DNA from: Nitrospira sp. ST-bin4
GTDB taxonomy: Bacteria; Nitrospirota; Nitrospiria; Nitrospirales; Nitrospiraceae
Direction: 5' to 3'
DNA length: 18,670 nucleotides
NCBI GenBank assembly: GCA_002083565.1
Contig: MSXM01000035.1
Location: 14,385 to 33,054, forward strand
Shown here: positions 7,133 to 14,619 of the stretch, one piece after another
Position numbering within the stretch: position 1 is the stretch's first letter
How the letters are laid out: every line of letters starts with the position of its first letter
Notes under the pieces: generated by a model
The model's input: only the letters and a program-made list of their open reading frames with translations
Told to the model about the DNA's origin: nothing
The model's database searches: none
Program-made: the position numbers and the translations under genes

Positions 7133-7426
7133 ATGGCAAGAGCGGAGCAAAAAGAGAAAGTCGGTCAGATGAAGAGTCAATCAGCTCTCTCTTCGGCAGG
7201 GCTTCACTCATCCTGCCTGAGATGCGGCGGTTTTATTGTCAAGGAGGTGTCTGCGGATCTCCTGAACAGCGCGGGCGAGCTGGAATGTGTCACGACACGA
7301 TGCGTGCAGTGTGGTGACATCCTCGATCCTGTCATCTTGCGGAATCGCGGCATTCGTCAACAGCCGATGACAGTCCAGCATGCAGGAAACTCCTTGCGGA
7401 GCATTTCTTCGATGGAGCATCGATAG
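7133..7426 (+). CDS. Small zinc-ribbon protein divergent from carH
   Basis: A 97-residue protein with two CxxC pairs, Cys28/Cys31 (CLRCGG) and Cys57/Cys60 (CVQCGD), the arrangement of a zinc ribbon. No signal peptide or membrane segment is visible, so it should be cytoplasmic. The start at 7133 is supported by GGAGG at 7123-7127; an upstream in-frame ATG at 7106 and one at 7118 lack such a site. The N-terminal 20 residues are polar and likely disordered, as is the tail. I do not recognise a named family; it could be a regulator, an RNA-binding factor or a metal-sensing adaptor. It has the best promoter of the region, overlapped by repeats probably bound by the CarH-type protein, so it is a good candidate for a directly light-induced gene. 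Confidence 0.72.
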   Translation: MARAEQKEKVGQMKSQSALSSAGLHSSCLRCGGFIVKEVSADLLNSAGELECVTTRCVQCGDILDPVILRNRGIRQQPMTVQHAGNSLRSISSMEHR

Positions 7427-7653
7427 ACGTGTTGTCATCGGTGGGTGACTGATAAGTTTCAACTACGCTGATCCATCATGTGGAATTTCGGAAACCGATT
7501 TGATTGTGTGAAGACTCAACCGGGAGATGTGCACTTTGGATCATCTATTTTATTGCGACAATGCGATCGTGGACCTCGTCTTTTCGGAATCGATCCACTG
7601 CAGTAGTCATCAAGCCAGGGCGGTCCTGGTGTTCTAAACCAAGGGGGTATCTT

Positions 7654-8619
7654 ATGCGGAGTCAAACAGTGTTTCAGGTCGGAGTAGGGGTGGCATTGAT
7701 GGTTGGAGCCGTCACCGTTGCCACGGCGGCGGACATGCCAAGCGGCGAGAAGGACATGGTGCTCATCCCGAAGGGAGAATTCACCATGGGGAGTAGCGAA
7801 CATTCAGATGAAGCAAAGCACCAGGTCGTGCTGGACGCCTATCTGATCGACAAGTTCGAAGCCTCCAATGCACGGTACAAGGAGTTTATGAAGGCTAACA
7901 GTCACCCCGCACCGGCCTATTGGGATGACCCGCGGCTGAACAAGTCGAGCCATCCGGTTGTCGGTGTGAGCTGGACTGATGCAAACGCATTCTGCAAATG
8001 GGAGGGCAAGCGTCTTCCGACTGAAGCAGAGTGGGAGCGAGCGGCCAAAGGCCCGCAGGGGGACAACCACTATCCATGGGGACACACGCTTGACCCGAAA
8101 AAGGCCAATTATGCTCAGAATGTTGGCCGCACAACGCCTGTGGATTCCTATCCCGACGGGGTTAGCGGATTCGGTGTCTACAACATGGCCGGTAACGTCT
8201 TCGAATGGGTTGAGGATTGGTATGACCTGAAATACTACAAGGAGAGCCCGGCCTTGAACCCCCGGGGAGCCGAGAAGGGCTACAACTTTGCGAATCAAGG
8301 GCCGGTGCGGGTCCTGCGCGGCGGTTCCTGGCTCGCGCCGGAAAGCTCACTGCACACAAGCCACCGATTCTGGAATCAGCCTGACAATAACTCCTATGGC
8401 GTCGGGCTCGGATTCCGTTGCGCGAAGTCGGCACAGACGGTGTCCGACGAGGCCGCGCAATCAGGCCGCGACGCATTCATTCAGGCGCTAGTTGCGATGG
8501 GTGCTGAAAAACACACTGAGGCATTGGCCGCCATTGAGAAGGCGTTGGCCTCGGATCCGGACAACAAGGAGTACGTTTCGACCCGTGAACTGATTAAGAA
8601 GAGCATCAAGAAGAAATAG
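7654..8619 (+). CDS. Exported SUMF1/FGE-fold protein with C-terminal TPR-like tail (paralogue 1)
   Basis: A 321-residue protein starting at the ATG at 7654 behind AAGGGGG; the frame runs upstream to 7504 but without a suitable site. Residues 1-27 are a signal peptide (hydrophobic core, cut near TATAA). The formylglycine-generating-enzyme (SUMF1) fold follows at about 33-262, with hallmark segments MVLIPKGEFTMGS, KRLPTEAEWERAA, YPWG, GNVFEWVEDWYD, RGGSW and LGFRCA. Between RGGSW and GFRC the CxxxxC copper/active-site pair of true formylglycine-generating enzymes is absent, so sulfatase activation is unlikely. Many bacterial members of this fold act as binding or EgtB/PvdO-like domains. The last 55 residues form one TPR-like helical pair (AEKHTEALAAIEKALASDP). 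It is a close paralogue of the gene at 10310. Confidence 0.85.
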   Translation: MRSQTVFQVGVGVALMVGAVTVATAADMPSGEKDMVLIPKGEFTMGSSEHSDEAKHQVVLDAYLIDKFEASNARYKEFMKANSHPAPAYWDDPRLNKSSHPVVGVSWTDANAFCKWEGKRLPTEAEWERAAKGPQGDNHYPWGHTLDPKKANYAQNVGRTTPVDSYPDGVSGFGVYNMAGNVFEWVEDWYDLKYYKESPALNPRGAEKGYNFANQGPVRVLRGGSWLAPESSLHTSHRFWNQPDNNSYGVGLGFRCAKSAQTVSDEAAQSGRDAFIQALVAMGAEKHTEALAAIEKALASDPDNKEYVSTRELIKKSIKKK

Positions 8620-8632
8620 GAGCAGAACTGAC

Positions 8633-8656
8633 GGAGGGGGGCCTTCGCCCCCTTCC
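8633..8656 (+). terminator. Strong G/C hairpin after SUMF1 gene 1
   Basis: A 10-bp stem (8633-8642 with 8647-8656, one G-T pair) closes a 4-base CTTC loop, 14 bases after the stop codon. No T-run follows and the next gene starts 30 bases later, so it may be a partial terminator, an RNA-stability element or a processing site inside the operon. Confidence 0.5.
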
Positions 8657-8685
8657 TATGGGCCAGGTTGTGGGGGAGGTCTCTC

Positions 8686-10242
8686 GTGAATACGTCTGAC
8701 ACCACAGGGGCAGGTACATCGCCGGTGAATCCAGCAGCTATCCCGGGCACCTCTCTTATTCTGCTCACTGGTGCGAGCGGTTATATCGGTGGTCGACTGC
8801 TACCTTCGCTGGAAGAACAAGGCTACCGGCTCCGATGCCTGGCCAGGCATCCTGACATTCTGAGACAGAAGGTCAGTTCCACAACTGAAATAGTCTCGGG
8901 TGATGTTCTTGACAGACCGAGTCTCGACAACGCGTTACGCGGAGTCGACGTGGCCTACTACATGGTCCACTCCATGAGTTCGACTGGCTCGTTTGAGGAG
9001 ACGGACCGGCAGGCGGCGCGGAACTTTAGTGAAGCAGCGAAGGCAGCGGGTGTGAAGGGCCTCATCTATGTGGGAGGCCTGGGCAGCGATGAGGAAGAAC
9101 TCTCAACGCATCTGCGCAGTCGACACGAGGTCGGCGACATCTTAAGAGAGTCAGGACTCCCGGTTTGTGAGTTTCGTGCATCCGCCGTCATCGGCTCCGG
9201 CAGCGCCTCGTTTGAGTTGATTCGTGCGCTGGTGGAACGGCTACCGATCATGCTCACCCCCCGATGGGTCAAGGGCAAAGCCCAGCCCATCGCCATCGAC
9301 GACCTCTTGGATTACCTGATGGAAGCGCTTCGGATTCCCACATCCAGTTACCGCATTTACGAGGTCGGTGGTGCCGACGAAGTATCCTACGCGGAGATGA
9401 TGCGAGCGTACGGGCGGCAACGTGGACTTAAGCCTCTCATCATCCCGGTGCCGGTCCTCACCCCCTGGCTGTCTGCTCTGTGGCTGGGATTGATCACGCC
9501 GCTCTATGCTCGCATCGGCCGAGCGATTATTGAGAGCATCGTCCATGTCACGGTAGTACGGGACAATGCTGCACTGACAACTTTCTCTGTACGTCCAATG
9601 GGAATCGACGAGGCAATTCGCCGGGCTCTGGCCCATGAAGAGACGCATTTCGCCGCTACACGCTGGTCCGACTCGCTCTCTTCTTCCGGCACGCAGAAGT
9701 CGTGGGGAGGCGTGCGGTTCGGCACGCGCATCGTCGATTCACGGGCGTTAACGGTCGAAGCGCCGCCTGAAGCCGTCTTCAGATGTATTGAGAGAATCGG
9801 CGGTGACCACGGTTGGTACGCCTGCAACTGGCTGTGGCGGGTGCGAGGCTTCATCGACCTACTTCAAGGGGGTGTCGGCATGGGACGGGGACGGCCTTCT
9901 TCCACGACCCTCCGCGTCGGGGACACGGTCGACTCATTTCGCGTTGAAGCGATTGAGCCGAACCGCCACCTGCGGCTCAAGTCCGAGATGAATTTGCCCG
10001 GGCGGGCGTGGCTGGAGTTTGAGGTGACGGAGGCCGGAGCTTCAACGCAGATACGGCAGACGGCGATCTTTGATCCGGTGGGACTGACAGGACAACTTTA
10101 TTGGTATTCCCTCTACGTGCCCCACGAGTTTGTGTTTAGTGGAATGTTGCAGGGCATCGCCCGAGCAGCCTTGCGGGAAATGAGAGAATTGAATATGCCA
10201 CAAGCACCTAATAAGCAGACAGCCACGACACAGAGTGGCTGA
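8686..10242 (+). CDS. NAD(P)-binding SDR fused to DUF2867 (START/SRPBCC-like) domain
   Basis: A 518-residue cytoplasmic protein. The start is set at GTG 8686 because GGAGG (8675-8679) lies 6 bases before it; an upstream TTG at 8668 would overlap this site. Residues about 22-250 are an atypical SDR/NmrA-like Rossmann domain with TGASGYIG at 28-35 and the SHLRSRHEVGDILRESG-like helix that replaces the usual YxxxK. A middle hydrophobic segment (about 255-285) follows. Residues about 335-500 match the DUF2867 layout (FGTRIVDSR, GDHGWY, LWRVRGFIDLLQGGVG, GDTVDSFRV, YWYSLYVPHEFVF). The reaction is not established. Such fusions recur in LitR/photolyase neighbourhoods (recalled knowledge), which fits this cluster. 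It sits between two SUMF1 paralogues in one run of plus-strand genes. Confidence 0.85.
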   Translation: MNTSDTTGAGTSPVNPAAIPGTSLILLTGASGYIGGRLLPSLEEQGYRLRCLARHPDILRQKVSSTTEIVSGDVLDRPSLDNALRGVDVAYYMVHSMSSTGSFEETDRQAARNFSEAAKAAGVKGLIYVGGLGSDEEELSTHLRSRHEVGDILRESGLPVCEFRASAVIGSGSASFELIRALVERLPIMLTPRWVKGKAQPIAIDDLLDYLMEALRIPTSSYRIYEVGGADEVSYAEMMRAYGRQRGLKPLIIPVPVLTPWLSALWLGLITPLYARIGRAIIESIVHVTVVRDNAALTTFSVRPMGIDEAIRRALAHEETHFAATRWSDSLSSSGTQKSWGGVRFGTRIVDSRALTVEAPPEAVFRCIERIGGDHGWYACNWLWRVRGFIDLLQGGVGMGRGRPSSTTLRVGDTVDSFRVEAIEPNRHLRLKSEMNLPGRAWLEFEVTEAGASTQIRQTAIFDPVGLTGQLYWYSLYVPHEFVFSGMLQGIARAALREMRELNMPQAPNKQTATTQSG

Positions 10243-10246
10243 ACCT

Positions 10247-10264
10247 GGCCTCGCGAGAGAGGCC
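10247..10264 (+). other. Short GGCCTC/GAGGCC stem-loop
   Basis: A perfect 6-bp stem (10247-10252, 10259-10264) with a 6-base loop lies directly after the SDR-DUF2867 stop. No T-tract follows. It is probably an operon-internal mRNA structure, or chance. Confidence 0.3.
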
Positions 10265-10309
10265 GCGACAGCTTTCAAGGGGCACACCAAAGTGTGATGG
10301 AGGTCTGAA

Positions 10310-11362
10310 ATGCATACGACAAGAATTATTGTGATCGCGGCGTTGGCAACCGCATTCACAACAGTGAACCCGACAGTCCGTGCGGAGGAATCCCTGATCC
10401 CGAAAGATATGGTGTACATCGGCCAGGGGCCTTCGATCATGGGACTCGACAAGGAAGGAGCTACTCAACAGGCTAATATCCCTGCGAGGTATCACAGGCG
10501 AAACAGAACGCCCGCTCCCACATTGAACGACGAAAGCCCGGCCCATATGGTGTTTCTCGATTCCTACCTGATCGATAAGTATGAAGTTTCCAACAGGGAC
10601 TATGGAGATTTTATGAGAACGACGGGACACGGAGGGCCCGCATATTGGGATGATCCCCGTCTAAATGGCCGGACACAACCGGTGGTCGGCGTCAACTGGT
10701 ACGACGCCCGTGCCTATTGCGAGTATCGCGGCAAGCGGCTGCCGACGGAAGCGGAGTGGGAGAAGGCCGCCCGAGGGCCTGATGGCAATCTCTATCCCTG
10801 GGGCAACGACTTTGATCCGGCAAAGGCCAACTATGGGAAAAATCACGATGGCACCAGGCCGGTCGATTCATATCCCGATGGAGTCAGCTACTACGGCCTC
10901 CATAATATGGCCGGTAATGCTTTTGAGTGGGTCTTGGACTGGTACGACCCCCGCTACTACAGCCAGCTGGAACCAATGGTCAATCCTACTGGACCGGATA
11001 AGCCCGTCTGGATAGGAGGCACCGGGACCTATGTGGATCTGCTGACACTCGGAGAGAAACGAGTGATTCGAGGCGGATCCTGGGTCGCACCAGAAGGCTC
11101 GGTCAGGTCGACGCACCGATTCTGGAATCACCCTCTCAATAACAGCTACGGCGTGGGGCTGGGATTCCGCTGCGCGAAAACTGCCCCACCAGAAATCGAT
11201 CAGCGAATTAAAGAGGCCGCCATTTTTGCCTACATCGAAATGGGGCGAGAACGATTCGCAGAGGCCCAACAGGCCCTTGCTCAGGGACTGGCCATTGACC
11301 CCAAGAATCCGGAGCTCGTGGAGCTAGAACATTTGATTGAGCAATCGATGAAGCGACCGTGA
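10310..11362 (+). CDS. Exported SUMF1/FGE-fold protein with C-terminal TPR-like tail (paralogue 2)
   Basis: A 350-residue protein; ATG at 10310 with GGAGG at 10299-10303. Residues 1-25 are a signal peptide (IIVIAALATAFTTV, cut near VRAEE). The SUMF1 fold covers about 32-295, with KRLPTEAEWEKAARG, YPWGNDF, HNMAGNAFEWVLDWYDPRYY, RGGSW and GLGFRCAK. Compared with paralogue 1 it has a basic insert of about 25 residues after the first strand (residues about 50-72) and a longer loop before RGGSW. The same large C-terminal segment (THRFWN, NNSYGVGLGFRC) and a single TPR-like tail (RFAEAQQALAQGLAIDP) show the two are duplicates. The CxxxxC active-site pair is missing here too, so a scaffold, binding or unknown oxidative role is more likely than formylglycine formation. 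Confidence 0.85.
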   Translation: MHTTRIIVIAALATAFTTVNPTVRAEESLIPKDMVYIGQGPSIMGLDKEGATQQANIPARYHRRNRTPAPTLNDESPAHMVFLDSYLIDKYEVSNRDYGDFMRTTGHGGPAYWDDPRLNGRTQPVVGVNWYDARAYCEYRGKRLPTEAEWEKAARGPDGNLYPWGNDFDPAKANYGKNHDGTRPVDSYPDGVSYYGLHNMAGNAFEWVLDWYDPRYYSQLEPMVNPTGPDKPVWIGGTGTYVDLLTLGEKRVIRGGSWVAPEGSVRSTHRFWNHPLNNSYGVGLGFRCAKTAPPEIDQRIKEAAIFAYIEMGRERFAEAQQALAQGLAIDPKNPELVELEHLIEQSMKRP

Positions 11363-11415
11363 AGGGAGACTTCACGGGCTATTTCTCATGGTTTGATCGT
11401 GACGGAGGCGCACCG

Positions 11416-11784
11416 ATGATACACAACAGGATTCTATATCTAGGGATTGTCCTCATCGCCCTACTCGGGGCTTCATCCCTCTACGCTGGTCCCATCGATT
11501 CACCCGGACACGCGCATCAGGATAAGGCCCAATTGGTTCATGCGGCCAATCATGACGTAGACCAGGCATGGGAAATCTACCATCGAGCCGCGTTGGGGGG
11601 AACAGTGGCCTCGCCTGCCCTTCAGGCGGAAATCGAGCAGCATCTGCACGAAGCCAGAACCCTCGTGACCCAGGCGCAAGAAGCAGCGGATCGGGGGGAT
11701 GATCGGCAGGTGGAGGAGCTATGCAAACAAGTCAGACTCCATACCACCCTAGCAATCGAGGGTAGCAAGGAGCGGAAGAAATGA
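11416..11784 (+). CDS. Small exported helical, His-containing protein
   Basis: A 122-residue protein; ATG at 11416 with GGAGG at 11404-11408, preferred to the upstream in-frame ATG at 11359, which overlaps the preceding gene. Residues 1-24 are a signal peptide (ILYLGIVLIALLGASSLYA). The mature part is predicted almost wholly helical, with scattered histidines (GHAHQDKAQLVHAANH, EQHLHEARTLV, RLHTTLAIEG). This is reminiscent of SmbP-like metal-binding helical bundles but less regular, so the family is uncertain. Its last codons overlap the next gene by 4 bases (ATGA), indicating translational coupling with the third SUMF1 protein. A periplasmic accessory or metal-binding partner of the SUMF1 proteins is an inference. 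Confidence 0.7.
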   Translation: MIHNRILYLGIVLIALLGASSLYAGPIDSPGHAHQDKAQLVHAANHDVDQAWEIYHRAALGGTVASPALQAEIEQHLHEARTLVTQAQEAADRGDDRQVEELCKQVRLHTTLAIEGSKERKK

Positions 11785-12626
11785 TCACTGGTCTGCGGCG
11801 CGGATCAACTCAATTCAACAGATTGACGGTGGTGATTTTCACGGCCATTGCGCTCCTCCAGTCGCTCACCGTGGAAGCGTTGCCGGGAACGATAGGGCCG
11901 GACCCGGTGCCGATGGTCACGATTCCGGCCGGAGAATTTCTGATGGGCAGTCCAGAAGGAAAAGGCCGGGATGATGAGAGGCCGCAGCGATCTGTATACC
12001 TCGATGAGTTCACGATCGATCAAGTCGAAGTGACGAATGAACGGTATATGGCCTTTGTGAAATCCACCGGCCATCGCACACCACCCAATCCGTATGGCAC
12101 CGGGCCCCTCCAATCAGTTAAGGGCATTGAGCAGTTACCCGTAGTGCAGACGACCTGGTATGACGCCAAGTCCTATTGTAGCTGGGCCAAGAAACGGCTG
12201 CCGACGGAAGCAGAATGGGAAAAGGCTGCTCGCGGGACAGACGGCCGCCTCTTTCCCTGGGGAAATGACCCTCCCACGCCCAAACGGGCAAATTTCGATC
12301 GAGAGTGGGAGGATGAGCACACCTTACACGCGGTCGGATCTCTTCCCAGTGGAGATTCACCCTACGGAGTGAAGGACATGGCGGGAAACGTCAGGGAGTG
12401 GGTCTCCGATTGGTATGACGCGGAGTACTATCAACATGCGCCCAATCGGAATCCACAAGGTCCCGACAAGAAGGGTGTGGTGCGATCGATTCGTGGTGGG
12501 TCCTGGCATAGTCCGGCGTCCGATATCACCGCATCGGCCCGTGGCCGCGGCGGGTTCGCTTTGCAAACGCATGGCACAGGATTTCGCTGTGTCCGTGGTC
12601 TTGAAGAAGTACTCCCGAAGAAGTGA
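11781..12626 (+). CDS. Exported SUMF1/FGE-fold protein without TPR tail (paralogue 3)
   Basis: A 281-residue protein; ATG at 11781 overlaps the previous stop (ATGA) and has AAGGAG upstream. Residues about 12-34 form a signal sequence (VVIFTAIALLQSLTVEA). The SUMF1 fold fills about 40-278: MVTIPAGEFLMGS, DERPQRSVYLDEFTID, KRLPTEAEWEKAARG, FPWGND, DMAGNVREWVSDWYDAEYY, RGGSWHS, GTGFRCVRG. It is shorter and more divergent than the proteins at 7654 and 10310 and has no TPR-like tail. The formylglycine-generating cysteine pair is absent (only the GFRC cysteine of the motif is present). Proteins of this shape are usually auto-annotated as formylglycine-generating enzymes, which would be misleading here. 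It is the last member of an exported set encoded at 10310-12626. Confidence 0.85.
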   Translation: MITGLRRGSTQFNRLTVVIFTAIALLQSLTVEALPGTIGPDPVPMVTIPAGEFLMGSPEGKGRDDERPQRSVYLDEFTIDQVEVTNERYMAFVKSTGHRTPPNPYGTGPLQSVKGIEQLPVVQTTWYDAKSYCSWAKKRLPTEAEWEKAARGTDGRLFPWGNDPPTPKRANFDREWEDEHTLHAVGSLPSGDSPYGVKDMAGNVREWVSDWYDAEYYQHAPNRNPQGPDKKGVVRSIRGGSWHSPASDITASARGRGGFALQTHGTGFRCVRGLEEVLPKK

Positions 12627-12734
12627 CTGGTTGCAGTGATAGTGCGAGGCAATACGATGGCAGCGACAGGAGTTCGGAGGCCGGTTTGTTTCTCCTGCAG
12701 AGGTGACGCCGCACTCCGCACGGCGTCGCCCGCT

Positions 12735-12775
12735 GAGGCAGCCAGGTCTCTCCCAGGTGAGAAACCTGGCTCCTC
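12735..12775 (+). other. Long stem-loop in the gap before the 41-aa gene
   Basis: AGCCAGGT (12740-12747) pairs with ACCTGGCT (12764-12771). The stem continues with GAGG (12735-12738) to CCTC (12772-12775), leaving one bulged C. The loop is 16 bases. No T-run follows. It could be a terminator-like or regulatory mRNA element separating the SUMF1 set from the downstream genes. The surrounding gap (12627-12838) also holds a weak 56-62-codon frame that I do not accept as a gene. Confidence 0.45.
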
Positions 12776-12838
12776 GGTGAACAGTGGAATCGATGTCCGG
12801 GCACATGGCTTCTGCCAATTTTGAGAAGGAGGACGGCT

Positions 12839-12964
12839 ATGGATATGACCTTCACCATTTTGGTCGCAATGGGATTTCTCACTTCTGTTGTGATGGCTCA
12901 ACTCTTTCAGACTGTTCCCGCTGTTGTTAGGCGACGGGTCAGCGAAAAACCGACCCGAAGGTAA
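12839..12964 (+). CDS. 41-residue single-pass membrane protein
   Basis: A short gene with an unusually good ribosome binding site: AAGGAGG at 12826-12832, six bases before the ATG. The product MDMTFTILVAMGFLTSVVMA (first 20 residues) continues into QLFQTVPAVV and ends in a basic, polar tail (RRRVSEKPTRR). This gives one hydrophobic helix of about 20-25 residues with a positively charged C-terminal side, so it is likely an inner-membrane protein with the tail in the cytoplasm. It sits 63 bases before the TIGR01777 gene on the same strand. No family is recognised. Small membrane peptides of this shape often bind and tune a larger membrane or stress protein, but no partner can be named. Confidence 0.62.
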   Translation: MDMTFTILVAMGFLTSVVMAQLFQTVPAVVRRRVSEKPTRR

Positions 12965-13027
12965 GACGCTATCGGCTTGCCAGGTGCATTAGTCGGCCTG
13001 TCGATGGCTCTTTCAGGAGACATGTCC

Positions 13028-13972
13028 ATGAACATCGTAATAGCTGGAGGAACAGGATTCATCGGTCGTGCATTGTGCACGGCGCTCTCCCAGCAGAGCC
13101 ATAGAGTGACAATCCTCACAAGAAATTCGGGGAGCGCAGAGCGGCGCTTAGGTAACAACCTGTTGTCCGTCGAGTGGACTGGTCGAAATACAGGACCCTG
13201 GGAACAGGCACTTGAAGGAGCAGATGCGGTCATTAACCTCGCTGGGGCTCCGATCGCCGATGCCCGTTGGACGCCTGTTCGGAAACAACTCCTCATCGAT
13301 AGTCGAGTCCACACGACGCGTATCATCGTGGAAGCAATGTCCCGCCGGTCTGCAATACCGCGGGTGCTCATCAGCGCATCCGGTATCGGCTATTACGGTG
13401 CCAGCAATGATCGGGTGCTGGATGAGGGCACAGCGCGCGGTCAGGGATTCCTTGCCGACCTGTGCCTCGAATGGGAAGCGGAGGCGCTACGCGCTGCGGA
13501 GTTCGGCACGCGAATCGTGCTGCTACGAACCGGAATGGTGCTCGAACAAGATGGCGGGGCCTTGCCCAAGATGCTGCTGCCCTTTCGATTGTTTGCAGGC
13601 GGTCCGATCATGCCGGGCACTCAATGGGTCTCCTGGATTCATCGGTGTGATCATATCGGTCTGATCCAATGGGCACTCGCAAACAATCATGTTTCTGGTC
13701 CCCTCAATGCTGTGGCCCCCGAGCCGGTGACGATGAAGACGTTTTGTGAAGTTCTTGGACGGGTGCTGCACCGACCGTCGTGGCTTCCGGTTCCAGGATT
13801 TGCCTTGAAGATACTCGTTGGTGAGTTGGGCACATTGATGACGACCGGCCAGCGGGTGATTCCAGCGAAAGCCATGGCGCAAGGCTATCCGTTTCAGTAT
13901 CCAACGCTGGAGCCGGCCTTACAAGCCATCGTGACCGGAACGACAGCAGCGGCTGCTCTAAGGACGGCATGA
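13028..13972 (+). CDS. TIGR01777 family epimerase (SDR, YfcH/SulA-like)
   Basis: A 314-residue protein; the ATG at 13028 is chosen because AGGAG (13015-13019) lies 8 bases upstream, and MNIVIAGGTGFIG is the canonical family start; ATG 13022 is too near that site. The Rossmann motif GGTGFIG is at 7-13, followed by the family blocks VINLAGAPIADARW, SRVHTTRIIVEAM, SASGIGYYG, GFLADLCLEWEAEA, VLLRTGMVLEQDGGALPKM, WVSWIHRCDHIGLI and the C-terminal DUF1731 part (MKTFCEVLGRVLHRPSW, PAKAMAQGYPFQYP). The family is an atypical epimerase group of unproven substrate, also related to plant and cyanobacterial proteins with a plastid division phenotype. Recalled neighbourhoods place it beside photolyase genes under LitR control. 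Full length, no missing motif. Confidence 0.9.
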   Translation: MNIVIAGGTGFIGRALCTALSQQSHRVTILTRNSGSAERRLGNNLLSVEWTGRNTGPWEQALEGADAVINLAGAPIADARWTPVRKQLLIDSRVHTTRIIVEAMSRRSAIPRVLISASGIGYYGASNDRVLDEGTARGQGFLADLCLEWEAEALRAAEFGTRIVLLRTGMVLEQDGGALPKMLLPFRLFAGGPIMPGTQWVSWIHRCDHIGLIQWALANNHVSGPLNAVAPEPVTMKTFCEVLGRVLHRPSWLPVPGFALKILVGELGTLMTTGQRVIPAKAMAQGYPFQYPTLEPALQAIVTGTTAAAALRTA

Positions 13973-14107
13973 GCCACAGGGATATGACGGTGCATGGACA
14001 GCTCCGCAATCTATATAGCAACCGGACTGATCGCGGGATCTCTTGTGGTGGCGGCCCTGTGTGTACTTGGATTGGTAGTCTCTATGTCGTCACCAGGAGG
14101 TGTACTG

Positions 14108-14551
14108 ATGAAAATCTCAGGCTTTCAATTTGCGGCAGTATTGATGATGGGTCTGCTTGTTACCTCTTGTGCCATGGCCGACCAACACACGGCCCAGGCT
14201 CCCTATGGGCATCGAGATGCGACAAAACTCGCTCATGGCATTATCGGCATATCTCTTCAGCTAAGTGCTGAGCGGATCGGAGAGCCGGCCATCCTCTATG
14301 TCGGCATGGTCCATCCTGGTGGACCTGCTCACCAGGCAGGACTTCGACATGGGGATGAGGTCGTCAGTGTTGATGGAGCTCCCGTGAAAGGAAAGAGTTA
14401 TGACCAGGTGGTCAGCATGATACGAGGGGAAGCGGGAACTGTCGTGAAGGTTGGTATCAAGGGCGAGAACGGTCTTCGTGAGCTTTCAATCGAGCGGGTG
14501 GCGGGTGACAAGCTGAAACGACCGGAAGGATCCCATGGAAAACCTGAGTAA
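14108..14551 (+). CDS. PDZ-domain lipoprotein
   Basis: A 147-residue protein. ATG 14108 has AGGAGGT (14095-14101) six bases before it. The same frame is open back to 13994 and would add a further hydrophobic segment, but that start has a poor ribosome site. Residues 1-20 are a hydrophobic signal ending in the lipobox VTSC, with Cys21 as the lipidation site. One PDZ domain follows at about 43-131, with carboxylate-binding loop GIIGISL and the core segments VHPGGPAHQAGLRHGDEVVSVDG and SYDQVVSMIRGEAGTVVKVGI. There is no protease domain, so it probably binds C-terminal tails of envelope proteins as an adaptor. It lies between the TIGR01777 epimerase and the photolyase. A role in envelope stress during illumination is inferred from position only. 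Confidence 0.8.
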   Translation: MKISGFQFAAVLMMGLLVTSCAMADQHTAQAPYGHRDATKLAHGIIGISLQLSAERIGEPAILYVGMVHPGGPAHQAGLRHGDEVVSVDGAPVKGKSYDQVVSMIRGEAGTVVKVGIKGENGLRELSIERVAGDKLKRPEGSHGKPE

Positions 14552-14619
14552 GAGAACATAACCGTTGCTTCGGGGATTTGTACCGGGATCGACTTGGTTA
14601 GTTCTGGGAGAGTCCATCT

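Noticed and set aside
7654..12626. Calling the SUMF1 proteins formylglycine-generating (sulfatase-activating) enzymes
   Set aside because: The CxxxxC active-site pair is absent in all three and no sulfatase gene is present.
12636..12824. Short frame with a CxxC (VCFSCRG) before the 41-aa gene
   Set aside because: Weak ribosome site, composition unlike neighbours, and it runs through a strong hairpin; better explained as untranslated leader.
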